Shown piece after piece: positions 1 to 10,379 of a stretch of DNA of 20,946 nt. The stretch comes from Hydnum rufescens UP504. Taxonomy: Eukaryota > Basidiomycota > Agaricomycetes > Cantharellales > Hydnaceae. The notes under the pieces were generated by a model. The model had not been told where the DNA came from. It saw only the letters and a list, made by a program, of their open reading frames with translations, and did not search any database. Every line of letters starts with the position of its first letter. Position 1 is the first letter of the stretch. The position numbers and the translations under genes were made by a program. The stretch covers positions 26,490 to 47,435 of the forward strand of contig MU129142.1 of NCBI GenBank assembly GCA_014904985.1, in the 5' to 3' direction.

Positions 1-1
1 G

Positions 2-1280
2 GTAGCTCAAGATCTTGTTGATGTTCTTCAGAAGCAACTACTGTCTGTACCAGTATTGGACACTGTTGCCAGCCGGAATGAAATTGCGGAGATTACATCT
101 GCACTTGTTGAGCAGGAGAAAGTTGTTGTTTGGCTGTCAAAACAAGATGACGATTTGATGGCAGTCCTCAAGCTGGGAGACCCCATGTCATACAACAATC
201 ATATGAAAATGAAGGAGCACCCTTGGTTTGAACACCAGCTCAATATGCATGCTCTGAAGGCACGTATCATTGCCAAGGCCTGCCAGAAGAATTTTGAGAT
301 GGACAATCTCACTGGTGCCTTCAGGAGCAAAGCATTGGTGAGCAACCTATACTAGGTAGAAAGCTTATAATATTTTACTAATTAGCATTGTTATTTTAGA
401 CCACAATACAATGGAACATACCAGCAAGGCCTTGAAACGGCACTATCACTCTGTCAAAAGCCTTGTTGTGGATTACAATAAACGTCGTCAGAGCATGATC
501 AAACTCCATGGCCAGCGAGGGATTCCTCGGAATGCAGTCATCCCTCCCCCCATTGACATCAAGGGTCTTTTCAACCTTGATGTGGACAATGACATCTGGC
601 AGGATGTTGGGCTTGCGGATGACGAGTTTGAGGGGAAGGTGCTGCCTTGGCTTGGTGATGAAGATGTCCGAAATGGCATCCAACTTGTTCAAGAACTCAC
701 AAATTGTCATGATGAGCTTTCTCTCTGTGAACGGGAGCTGTACTCATTGCAGCTTTGGTTTGAGGAAGAATCTGTGGCACTCATGGCAGCTTTGGGGGCT
801 TGCGAAGGTGAGGAATTGATATTTCCATTTGTTGAATAATCTGCTGACATGGCCTGTCCTATAGGGGACCCTGATGTACATTTCCTCATGCTAGAGCGTG
901 TCCAGTGGCTTACAGACTTGGGCAGGAGGTGGGAATGCTCAATTAATACTTTGTGCCCAACAGATGTATCGGACAGACTGGATGCACCTGATGCACAGAA
1001 CACCCTCAGCAAACCTCAGTTGGATCGCATGACTGTTTTAGCAGAACATGCTGGGATCCAACAACAGACAAGGCAACCTCTAGATGTTCTCCACAACCCA
1101 GATGCTGAGGAGAGTGTGGACAGCTCTGATGATGGGGAAGACTTTGAGCTGGAACCCGCTCCCATACCCAGGGATTCTGCCCTCATTGCTGCCATGGACT
1201 TGGTTGATAAGAATTGTTCAAGTGATGGAGGGAATGAGGTAGATAGCAGTGATGAAGAGGAATCTTCTAATGAGTTATAA
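2..1280 (+). CDS. KDZ transposase, C-terminal part (5' end off window)
   Basis: This is the 3' portion of a Kyakuja-Dileera-Zisupton (KDZ) DNA transposase; the catalytic region would lie to the left. The frame is open from base 2. I read three exons: 2-337 (or 2-314), 400-807 and 865-1280. Intron 808-864 (57 nt, GTGAGG...ATAG) joins in frame, giving ...GACE-GDPDVHFLM. The first intron ends at AG 398-399 with a TACTAAT branch at 376-382. The obvious donor GTGAGC at 338 leaves the join one base out, while a GT at 315 keeps frame, so this donor is uncertain or the copy is damaged. Family-like features are the HTSKALKR and DYNKRRQSM stretch, then DIWQDVGL, VLPWLGDEDVRNGI and the E-rich LWFEEE segment. 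The protein ends in a very acidic serine-rich tail. The family call rests on remembered KDZ-associated motifs. Confidence 0.78.
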
Positions 1281-1413
1281 GTTTTTGTAGTACCTACAGG
1301 TTTGTACGTGACCTTGGAAAATAATTATTGGTTTGAAGTTATTTTCCTAAGTTATTTTCTGGGGCCCCTAGCAGTGAACTTACAAAATGTATGGCCTTTG
1401 AAGTTGGTTCCAA

Positions 1414-1842
1414 GGGGCCCCAGGCCTATATATCTAACTAGATGGTTTGAATGCAACTCTCATTGTATCTAGTTAGACATAGATAATTGGCTGACCAGCC
1501 TGAAATAAATAAATAAATAATAAACAACTCAGTATGAATGAAACACAGAACTGCTGAATGCAGTGATAATAAATAAATAAATAATTATAAATGGAACATA
1601 TTGTCCCTGATAAGTGCATATGGCCCACTGTGCAAGTCTGAGATTAGGTGACTGAAGAAAATGCCAAACCCAATATATTGAAGTTCTGTGGCCATTCTAA
1701 GTCCCACACAGGGCCCCTGCCTGAATCACAGAAATCAGGTTAGCCGGCCCCAGGGGCCCCAGCATCAAAACCTCTAGTTAGACTATATAAATGCAAGGCT
1801 CGTAATATCTACCTAGACCTACATTTGTGGCTGACTGTGCTG
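1414..1842 (+). repeat. Two diverged ~90 bp direct repeats (1414-1502 and 1753-1842)
   Basis: Both copies start with GGGGCCCCAG, continue with a CTAGTTAGA-type segment, then AATGCAA, then TATCTA and TAGAC, and end in GGCTGAC..GCCTG or GGCTGACTGTGCTG. They are 89 and 90 bp long and about 340 bp apart. Copy 2 carries a TATA-box-like TATATAAA at about 1785. This resembles the promoter part of an LTR or of a DNA-transposon end, but I see no TG...CA termini or target duplication, so the element type is open. Confidence 0.5.
1504..1583. repeat. ATAA microsatellites
   Basis: Two short runs of AATA/AAAT units occur at about 1504-1522 and 1567-1583, separated by about 45 bp of unrelated sequence. They are simple repeats inside the AT-rich flank of the transposase gene. 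Confidence 0.7.
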
Positions 1843-2285
1843 TTGTTGGCAGTGGCAAATCAGAATGCAGATCACAATTTGACCTGCCAGATCTGGAGCT
1901 GTGAGAGACTGGGATCTGAAAAGAACCAGATCTGCAATTCAAATCTCTGCAAGTCTTCCCACAGGTGACTCATGCAAATCACCTGCCAGGAGCCTGACTT
2001 GTGGACAGCCTTGCTCATGACTCCCTTAGTCCTAACTGACTACTCTAAGCCCCAAACTCATCCTAACTATCATAAAGTCTTTCTTCCTAAGCCCACTTAT
2101 CATGTCTGGGATCCCACTTGACATCTATTAATGGGCTATGATCTTAAGCCCAGACCAGAGCCTCCACCCCAAGCTGTTCATCAAATGAATGCTAATCCAT
2201 ATTAACAATGAGGGCCAGTACAGCATCAACAGATCAACTCAATGCACAGTATAGAAATGAGATGTTACAAGTCAATGTCTACTGC

Positions 2286-5200
2286 CTAACATTCCAGTTC
2301 TTGACATTGTGCCCAGTCCTCACCACACTTAAGGTGCTGAAAATCAATCTGTGTTTTGTGGGGAGATCCTACAAGGGAGCAATTTGGGTGCTCCAGAGAT
2401 GGTCGGTAGGCTGGAGGGACCCAAAGGATAAACTCATCATTGTGTCCCAAAATCCATCCATCATGAAATTGAAAGGAGCATGGTGGGAATGGAAATAGAT
2501 CGATGGGATATTGAAGGATGTGGTCAGATGCTGCAATGGGAAACTGTGCAATATTGACAATCCTGTCATTGAAGCCAGAAGTGATCTGTTTGTCATGAGG
2601 CAAGAATGCAGTGGGGTCAGTGTCATCATCAATCCCATCCATGGGGTGGTCAACACTTGCACCCATATTCAGGTTCCAGAGCCGTATGGTGTGGTCATCA
2701 GAGCCAGAAGCAATCTGCTTGCCATCAGGTGAGAAAGCAATGGACCATATGGTACCACTATGCCCCTCCATTGGCCAGCCTATGCTTGCACCTGTCTCTG
2801 CATTCCAGAGTCGTACAGTCTCCTTAGCAGAGCCAGAAGCAATCTGCTTGCCATCAGGTGAGAAAGCAATGGATGGGATGCCATAGGAATCCCCCTTCAT
2901 TGGCTGACCAATGCATGCACCTGTCTCTGCATTCCAGAGTCGTATGGTGTTATCCCAGGAGCCAGAAACAACCTTCTTACCATCAGGGGAGAAAGCAATG
3001 GAACCGATGCCATCATCATGCCCCTGCATTGGCTGGCCAATGCTTACACCTGTCTCTGCATTCCAGAGCCATATGGTCTTGTCATAAGAGCCAGAAGCAA
3101 TGTGCTTGCCATCAGGTGAGAAAACAATGGAGGAGATGTGAGAGGAATGCCCTTGCATTGGCTGGCCAATCCTTTTCCCTGTTTTTGCATTCCAGAGTTG
3201 TATGGTCTTGTCCTCAGAGCCAGAAGCAATGTGCTTGCCATCAGGAGAGAAAGTAATGGATGAGATAGCAGAGGAATGCCCCTGCACCCTGCCAATGCTT
3301 GCACCTGTCTGTGCATTCCAGAGTTGCATAGTCCCATCATGGGAACCAGAAGCAATGTACTTGCCATCAGGTGAGAAAGCAATAGATAGGATGGCAAAGG
3401 AATGGCCCTGCAGTGGCTGGCCAATACTTTCACCTGTGTCCACATTCCAGAGTTGTATGGTCTGGTCATAAGAGCCAGAAGCAATCTGCTTGCCATCAGG
3501 GGAGAAAGCAATACATCTGATGCTGCTAGAATGCCCCTTTGTTGGCTGGCCAATGCTTTCACCTACATCCACATTCCAGAGGCATATGGTGTAGTCTAAG
3601 GACCCAGAAGCAATCCGTGTGCCATCAGGTGAGAAGGCAATGGACCAGATTACTTCATTATGCCCCTGCATTGGCTGGCCAATGCTTGTACCTGTGGCCA
3701 CATTCCAGAGTTGTATGATCTTGCCATGAGAGCCAGCAATCTGCTTGCCATCAGGTGAGAAGGCAATGGATCTGAGGTTTGGATCAGATCCTTTCATTGG
3801 CTCACCAATGCTTACACCTGTTGCTGCATTCCACAGTTGTATGGTCCTATCTGCAGAGCCAGAAGCAATCTGCTTGCCATCAGGTGAGAAAGCAATGGAA
3901 AAGATCATCTTATTATGCCCCTGCATTGGTTGGCCAATCCTTGCACCTGTCTCTGCATTCCAGAGTCCTATGGTTTTGTCCTTGGAGCCTGATGCAATCT
4001 GCTTGCCATCAGGGGAGAAAGCAATGGACCAGATGCCATCATCATGCCCCTCTATTGGCTGGCCAATGCTTGTACCTGTCTCTGCATTCCAGAGTTGGAT
4101 GGCCTTGTCCCGAGAGCCAGAAGCAATCTGCCTGCCATCAGGTGAGAAAGCAATGGACCATATGGCATCACTATGCCCCTGCATTGGCTGGCCAATGCTT
4201 GCACCTGTCTCCACATTCCAGAGTCGGATGGTCTTGTCCTGAGAGCCAGAAGCAATCTGCTTGCCATCAGGTGAGAAAGCAATGGAGTAGACTTCACCAT
4301 CATGCCCCTCCATTGGCTGGCCTATGCTTGCACCTGTCTCTGCATTCCAGAGTCGTACAGTCCCATCCCAGGAGCTGGAAGCAATCTGCTTGCCATCAGG
4401 GGAGAAAGCAACACATGTTACACAACTATCATGGCCTTTTAAGATCAGCCTAATCTGTGGCCAGTGCTGAAGTTGCCCATGAACAAGTTTTGCAACTCCT
4501 GGGAATTGACCTTGCCACTGCTGATATACAAGGGATGATGTGGGAGCAAATGTGAGACCAGAGAGGTAGATATGAGGTGCACTTTCTCTGATGGCCACTC
4601 TAAACATGGAGATGAATTCCATTGCATCACATTGCACTCCAACAAGGTCTTCAGCAATCTGGGGAATCCATGTTAGGAATTGGCCCACAGCTTTGGCATA
4701 TTGGACCTGTGCTTACATGAGAGGTATTAAGTGAGGCCAATGCACTTTGAGGGGAACTCTCTGTAAGGCTCATCACTTCCAACCAGTGTAGGAAATCCTT
4801 CTGAAAGAATGACTCCATGTGTTTCCCAGGAACCCTGCCGGGAGGTGTCGCAGACACGTGAAAACACCAATATCGACAAGCATAAGACAGATGATTAGAG
4901 ATGTATTTGTGTATGAGACCACCAATGTCTGGGATGTCAGCATTGCGAAGGAATGACGTCGGGAGTTCACAGATATTGAATTTCAAGCTCTCGTCCATCA
5001 CTCGGAAGCATGCCACGGCCATCCGCTCATTCGCTTCTCCTTTATCGATGTAGAAATCTTTGTTATGCTCCGGGTTACACAAGAAGTCGCGATAAGACGA
5101 GTGGAGAGGCACAATCGGCTCGTGGTCGTTGTGTGTACCGCTAAGGAGGGAGGCAAGATGCTTCACGATTCGTCCTTGTATCTCCATGTCATCTGGAGTG

Positions 5201-7695
5201 AGGATAGAGTCGGACGGAACTAGGTGGACAAGAGTATGCAATGATAAAGGCTCCTGAGCGCATATGATTCGGCCGAGGATTGACTTGACTCGTTGTACGG
5301 CCATGTCATCGGATGGATTGCAGTGCTCTTCATGACGGTGCTATACAGCCCATACAGCCCTGTATCAGCACGCAGCATTGTCCTAATCTGATCCCGTGGG
5401 TCGACGCCAGCTTTATCGCTAGAAATGAAGCGACAGGCGGTAGCAGCCCACTGAAATGAAGTTCCGGCCATCCGAATGAGCGTATCCACATCGTTCTGGT
5501 ATTTCTGCGCCCGCAATCCGTTCAGATTACGGAGTTCGTTGTACACATATGTCGCAATATCGCGCGAGGTCTGAGCAGCTGGGATGTCGTCCACAAGCAT
5601 GACGTCAACCCCGGCCGGAGAGGAGACTGCAACATGTCTTGAATATCGCGCTCATATCTCGAAGTGACTACGACTCGAAGAGAGGAAGGAAGTTCTGAGG
5701 CTCGTTTTGTGAGGATGGCAAGCGCATCCGCGCGATCCGTAGCGTTCCCGGACTCGTCAAATGCGTCGATGAAAACAATGGTCTCGCCCACAGCATTGTC
5801 ATTCCTGAAGGATGCCACAATAAAGTGCTGAAACTGCAATTTGCAGTTGCCGGTTGTTCGTATCGCGGTTTCATTCTTGACAGCATCCACAAGGCGCTGC
5901 TTCCGAGACTTATCGAGGTCGGCGAGATCTCGAGCGATCGTACTGAAGAGGTTTGTAAGGTCTACGAGAGGGGTACTTTTATCGAAGCCATAGTATGATC
6001 CCATGCGTTCAAGGTCTTGAATGCGTTTCGCGCATGAGCGAAGGATCGACGATTTCCCCGCACCCGCTGTGCCACATAACCAAAGCACACGGGACGATTC
6101 GTTGGGCCTCAATGGCATTGAGCTGCTGGGATCAGACAACGGTGTATCCGCTCCAACGGCCCAACGCACTATAGCGTCGATGATCTCAGTACGCGTACCC
6201 GCTAAGCACGCTTTGTCCAGATCGTGATGGGCGTCCCGGGCATATCTTAGATCGCTGAGCACTTCCCACTCGCCTGTGGACGATCTCAGAACACAGGTTG
6301 TGTCCGAAGACACAAAATGCACTTACGGGCTTCGGTTACGACGTCCAAGACGCGAGACGTGATGACAGAGCATTGTATGTTCGCATGATCAATCAGATTC
6401 CGTCGGAGTGTATCAAGGGTCGTCTTGTAATCCTCGATCTTCGCGTCTACAAGAGAAACCGTGTGCTTCCCAACCCGGTTGACTACCGCCCACGCCGATC
6501 AGTCTCGAATCAAGTAGAACAAGCAGGTTCCCACATACTGAAGGATGTGTCCCTGCAATAGTCCCGAATGAAATAGGCGCATTCCATTACTTGTCGCAGG
6601 ATTTGGTTGACGATGTCTCGATCGATCTCCGAGCGATCCTTCAACTCCTTGGCTTCGTCGCCGAAAGAGCAGCTGTCCGCCATCGTCTTCACTAAATCCA
6701 TCACCCTCGCGTCTCGCTCACTCTGCGCAGAAGCGATCTAATGGAACACCAGTCAGAGAACATCCAGATACAAATCTTGATTGCAGTACCCGATAGGCTG
6801 CTGACACCACACCCCAGGCTAACTTGATCCAAGGGTGTGCCTGTTTGGAAATATTGCTTAGTGGTCGAGGGGCCTGGACAATTGAGAATGAAACGTGCCT
6901 CGGCGACTGTATCAGCAACTTTTACAAGGGCTCCCAGGCGGCTCAACAACGGCTGCCAAGCATTGGATTGGGTTGTGATTTCTGCTATAAGTGGGGCGGC
7001 AGCTTGAATCGGGTTGTTGAGAACAGCTAGGCCGGGACCTAGGTGCTCGGCATCTTGGTTTACGTTCTCGACAGCATCCCTAGTGGATGCAAGAGAAGAA
7101 GCCACAAATATTGTAAGCTCCCCGACTTTTTTGTTCGCCCCATCTGTCAAATCGAGGCATATCTCTGCAGGAATAAATACCGTGTGAGCGCGGCCCCATC
7201 CTTACCCAAACGCCACCAGGTTCACCTTTGTCTGTTGCGGAGGAGAGCTCCACATTACACGACGCAACGAACCGCCCCGGACGACCAAGACGGCGCTCGA
7301 GTAAAGCCATATTCAAGCTATGATCATTAGGTGCAATAAGTGTTGGAACAACCGTGCTGCCAAGTGGCTGTAATCAGCGATGATGAGGTGCATGTGTGTA
7401 AAGTAGACCTACAACTGATCTCCAAAGGGATCTTTCCACGTCACGGCATCCTGTGTTGCCTGGACGTATTTTGACTTTGGTGAACGAAGTCCGATGATGT
7501 TAGGACGAGACTGAATTGGGATGTCAAGACGATATCGCTTCGATGGACGTAGAAGGTGACTGCTGCATCTGGCCTCTGTGTGGCGAGGGCCAAATAGGTT
7601 GGTGAGATGGGACTTGTTGGCATGAAAGCGGATGGGATACCTGAGATATGAACGTGGCGCATTTCCGGTGGGTTTGGCGGGTCTTGGGAGGTCAT
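2286..7695 (-). CDS. NOD-like receptor: C2-like / NACHT / WD40 (frame-disrupted)
   Basis: Fungal STAND NTPase receptor of the NACHT-WD40 type; relatives such as Podospora HET-D/HET-E act in nonself recognition and cell death. I start at ATG 7695, before [10 protein letters not shown], the first strand of a C2-like domain. Exons: 7695-7561, 7474-7413, 7356-7226, 7164-6899, 6840-6790, 6737-6539, 6482-6327, then 6273 to the stop at 2286. All seven introns join in frame; intron 6898-6841 is GC-AG. Residues 1-130 are C2-like and about 130-330 helical ([16 protein letters not shown]). The NACHT has Walker [10 protein letters not shown] (near 401), Walker B VFIDAFDE (near 500) and VVVTSR. Next come [15 protein letters not shown], 14 WD40 units and a [17 protein letters not shown] tail. 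Breaks: one base missing near 5609-5613 and near 5308-5313, and a frame change near 4705. About 1,660 residues if continuous. It is either a recent pseudogene or carries assembly indels. Confidence 0.82.
2520..4439 (-). repeat. Tandem 129 bp repeats encoding 14 WD40 units
   Basis: The 3' part of the receptor gene is a head-to-tail array with a 43-codon period. There are 14 intact units, each with GH, FSPDG, ASGS and LWN landmarks, plus one decayed unit (DGIDDD...FNDRIVN) before the tail. Fourteen units would fit two seven-bladed propellers. Units 6 and 10 each lack one residue. The units are very alike in DNA as well as protein, as expected of an array kept uniform by unequal exchange or gene conversion. 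The whole array is one open frame, in contrast to the damaged NACHT half. Confidence 0.92.
6841..6898 (-). other. GC-AG intron in the receptor gene
   Basis: This is a 58 nt intron with a GC donor (GAG/GCACGT) and acceptor CCAAACAG, with a CACTAAG branch-like sequence before the acceptor. Splicing here gives [19 protein letters not shown] in frame, which matches the usual helical region before fungal NACHT domains. No GT donor nearby gives the same frame. Confidence 0.65.
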
Positions 7696-8654
7696 GATGT
7701 GCAAGAGAGCAATCTAACTGTTGGGCGGCCCAGGTGTTTAAAGATGAAGGACGGCGGTACACCCCAAGGAGACGACCACGAGGCAGCAATCTCGTTCCCA
7801 GCTTAGTCACGGCGGGATTCAAAAAACCTGTGTTTGGTCCAGGATGGTACATTCAATTGGTGCACTGAAAATGGCAGAACCAGGAAGAATAAGGGGTTTG
7901 CATTGGTTCAAATGGGCCGGACTCTCATAGCCGATGGATGGAGGGGTACAGGAGCGGGTGCGAATGATTATTCGAGTAAAGGAGAACTTCAGGTGGACGG
8001 AGAGGTGAGCGCGAATTACTTTATTTAGTGTCATTTCAACTCGTGACCGGCCCACCGTGACCTGTGACCATGACCCACGCGCGTTTCTCATCTGTCGGGC
8101 CTCGAACCAGAGCAGGGGAAAGTAAAGTACAGATCTAACGACCCACAGGGATCAGAGCCAGGATCAAGAAAATATTTTCGTGGATTCTACTAGAAGCTGT
8201 CGAGCTTGGTTTCGATGGCATCGCCATTGTTTTGGGGGCTCAAGATAGAATAAGTGCAGGTCTCCGGACCTTCGCAGCTAATTCAATTAAGGGACTTGCG
8301 GCCCCGCATCTTCCTTGGTCTCGTATCGTTTCCCCGGCATGTGTGTACGCGTTTCTCTGTAGTCCACCTCCTATCTTCCACCCTCTCCGTCATATCACTA
8401 CCCCTACCATATTAGACGTGAAAACACACCATCAGGTCTCGAGGGCGTCCGGACAGAGATTATGGGATGTACTCCAATGGACTCGCCAAGCCATCGCTAA
8501 AGCCGTCGCGGGCCTAGCCATGAGGAATGGCCCCCGGGAGTGATTTTCCTTCCTCGCAGCCACAAATATGCGTGCAACCGCAACCGATCTTCTCTCACAC
8601 TCGCTTTCGGCTTTGCTTATGATAACGATACATGTATGGACATCCCACACCTCC
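7696..8654. other. Intergenic: receptor promoter side and transporter 3' side
   Basis: This stretch separates the receptor start (7695) from the stop of the transporter relic (8655), both on the minus strand. Open frames here (for example 8232-8543 plus) are short and have no recognisable motif. On the minus strand a TAAATAAA stretch near 8023-8031 could be a promoter element, but it is about 330 bp from the start codon and I do not rely on it. CpG is frequent, unlike the window flanks. Confidence 0.5.
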
Positions 8655-10225
8655 TTAGGATATGTAGGGCGCTATCTTAGAGTACATCACGTCCGAGGAC
8701 TGTTGCTCTTGAATCTGCCCCACCAGGATGCTACACCCGACCAACATCGCCATGGTGACGATAGGGACGTTCACTCGACCAAAATCGCGTCGGCGGATGT
8801 AGAACAATTTACGGCGCAGGATGTCGCACCAAAGGGGACCAGCTACTTACGCTGAAACGGGCGCACTAAACACACCATCATTGGCACCCAAGGCGAGAGC
8901 CTGTATCTATTCGACAAGAAATGGATGAGAACCGCCTGATTTGGGCCCACGTAAAGATCAATGAGGGCGCTTACCGCCCCGTCTCGGGTCCGAAAAGTAG
9001 GCTTTTGTGCAACGTCCCATAATTGCAGGACCAGGCAGAGGACGATTGTAGCTCCGATATTTGTCCCAGCAAACTATGCGCGCGTGTGACGGTCAATGTA
9101 AAGTAGTTTGAGATTGAATAGCGGCGCGAACATTGCACCGGCAGACAAAAAGAAAGGCCATGCCTGCGACCGCACCAATGGTCCCCGTTTGTGAATCCAA
9201 ACAGCCCACCATTGAGCCAAAACCTCGATCCCACCTCGAGAGGAAAGGCCCTGGACAAGGATAAACAGGGAAAAGGCAAAGGGCAAATGAACAAATGGCA
9301 GGCGAGCGATTGCTGAGATCACAATTGGGACCACATCTGAGAAGACGCGTAACCAGAGCTGAATGAGTGAAGTTCAATAGTTGGAGGATACGAAGGTAGA
9401 GGGGCGGGGCCAAGAGAAAGAATATGATGACAAGCGATCGTATTCCACAGATCATGATTATGATCTATCCTCGTACTGGAACCTGGGGTCTCATCAGGAT
9501 TGCACAAGCGAACCGTGTCGATAGACGTCTGAACATCCTCCTTTGAAGGGTGCGTAGGGACGAGGCCATCTGACACCTTTCTCTTACCAGTCCATGTCCT
9601 TGTGAGAGCTGTGGCTGCATCACTAGTAGTGGCTCGTGCCTTCGCACCCTGGTCGCGCCGTCTCGAATGCAGCATATAATCATGAATGGCTTGCACAAGC
9701 GCTTTGGTTCGGGGATGGTTATGGCGTACACGCCGATGTGGAGGCAAGTTGCACTCATGGCGACAAGAATGCTGGGCGCGACGGAAAGGAGGATACAGCC
9801 AAAGATCGCCCTGGGTTTATCTATGAGAGCGGATCTCAGGTCCATCTGATCATTGCCACCACCGTCATGCCCACCCGAGCCAATGTCGATAGAGCGGGGG
9901 ATAAGGGTACTTGACGCGAAGACGAAGTATGTGAGAAAGGAGAATAGGATGGCTGCGGTGAAAAGACCGGGAATGATAACGTTGACGGTATAAATAAGGT
10001 GCGATTAAATGCCCTTGCCAATACCAGATTTGTGGGATTTGAGAAGGCAAGGACGGCAGCAGCTCATTGGAATCAGTTGATAGTACATGGAAAGGATAAC
10101 CACTGTTTACTCACATATATTTGCTACCGCGAATTGGGTGTATATCTAAGCCGTTGGGAATAGGATGCCCACCGCTCTAGTCATACATACGAGAAACGCT
10201 GTTCCCCATAAAGTGAAGCATATCT
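8655..10225 (-). pseudogene. Citrate-transporter/ArsB-like membrane protein relic
   Basis: Decayed multi-pass transporter of the ion-transporter superfamily; relatives move anions such as carboxylates or arsenite across membranes. Matching pieces in order: GTAFLVCMTRAVG (10222-), a TAG at 10148-10146 where the family has W, IYTQFAVANI, a 52 nt intron (10114-10063), SNPTNLVLARAF, VNVIIPGLFTAAILF, DKPRAIFGCILLSV, a hydrophilic loop (9700-9480), SAIARLPFVHLPFAFS, LAQWWAVWIHK, GAVAGMAFLF (shifted frame), TNIGATIVLCLVLQLWDV, QALALGANDGVFSAPVSA, then WCDILRRK and DFGRVNVPIVTMAMLVGC, stopping at 8655. There is a one-base frameshift near 9993, others near 9690 and 9180, and at least one intron near 8990-8955. 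The N-terminal third is absent. Family identity is from remembered consensus; the substrate is unknown. Confidence 0.72.
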
Positions 10226-10379
10226 CAAAACGCTCAGCTTGAGTGGCTGTGCGATGTGGTTCCAACTCTGCCATAACAATCGGGGTCGGACGGCGATTCT
10301 GCTGTACGCAGTTTCTAATGATTCTGCTCAAGTCTAGGCACATCGTCCGTTACGATGACGGGTTCCATCACCACCAGTA
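10226..10379. other. Short stretch between transporter relic and inverted-repeat element
   Basis: The sequence matching the transporter family stops at about 10225. The codons immediately upstream (RFEICFTLW) do not resemble the GNDPIILS-type segment expected there. The stretch runs into the TA-flanked element at 10380 and has no gene signal. It marks the truncation point of the transporter. Confidence 0.45.

Larger units (their letters stand above)
1281..2285. other. Gene-free AT-rich stretch, probable transposon-derived DNA
   Basis: No supportable gene lies between the KDZ stop codon and the receptor stop codon. The stretch holds a short inverted repeat (GGAAAATAA near 1315 and TTATTTTCC near 1340), two ATAA microsatellites (about 1504-1522 and 1567-1583), several GGGGCCC palindromes (near 1362, 1414, 1709 and 1753) and a pair of diverged direct repeats listed separately. 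CpG is scarce. The first part could be the 3' flank of the KDZ element; I could not define a terminal inverted repeat for it. Confidence 0.6.

Noticed and set aside
2636..4439. CRISPR-like array
   Set aside because: The 129 bp units are fully coding WD40 repeats in a eukaryotic gene, without the short repeat/spacer layout.
3779..4453. 224-codon plus-strand frame and others opposite the WD40 array
   Set aside because: They are antisense shadows of the 129 bp repeats; the minus frame has clear WD40 motifs.
5522..6322. Receptor reading frame starting at the Met codon at 6322
   Set aside because: That codon lies inside an intron (6326-6274) with a GTAAGT donor; upstream exons continue the protein.
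8232..8543. 103-codon plus-strand frame downstream of the transporter relic
   Set aside because: No recognisable motif; it lies in the likely 3' region of the transporter and has a competing minus frame.
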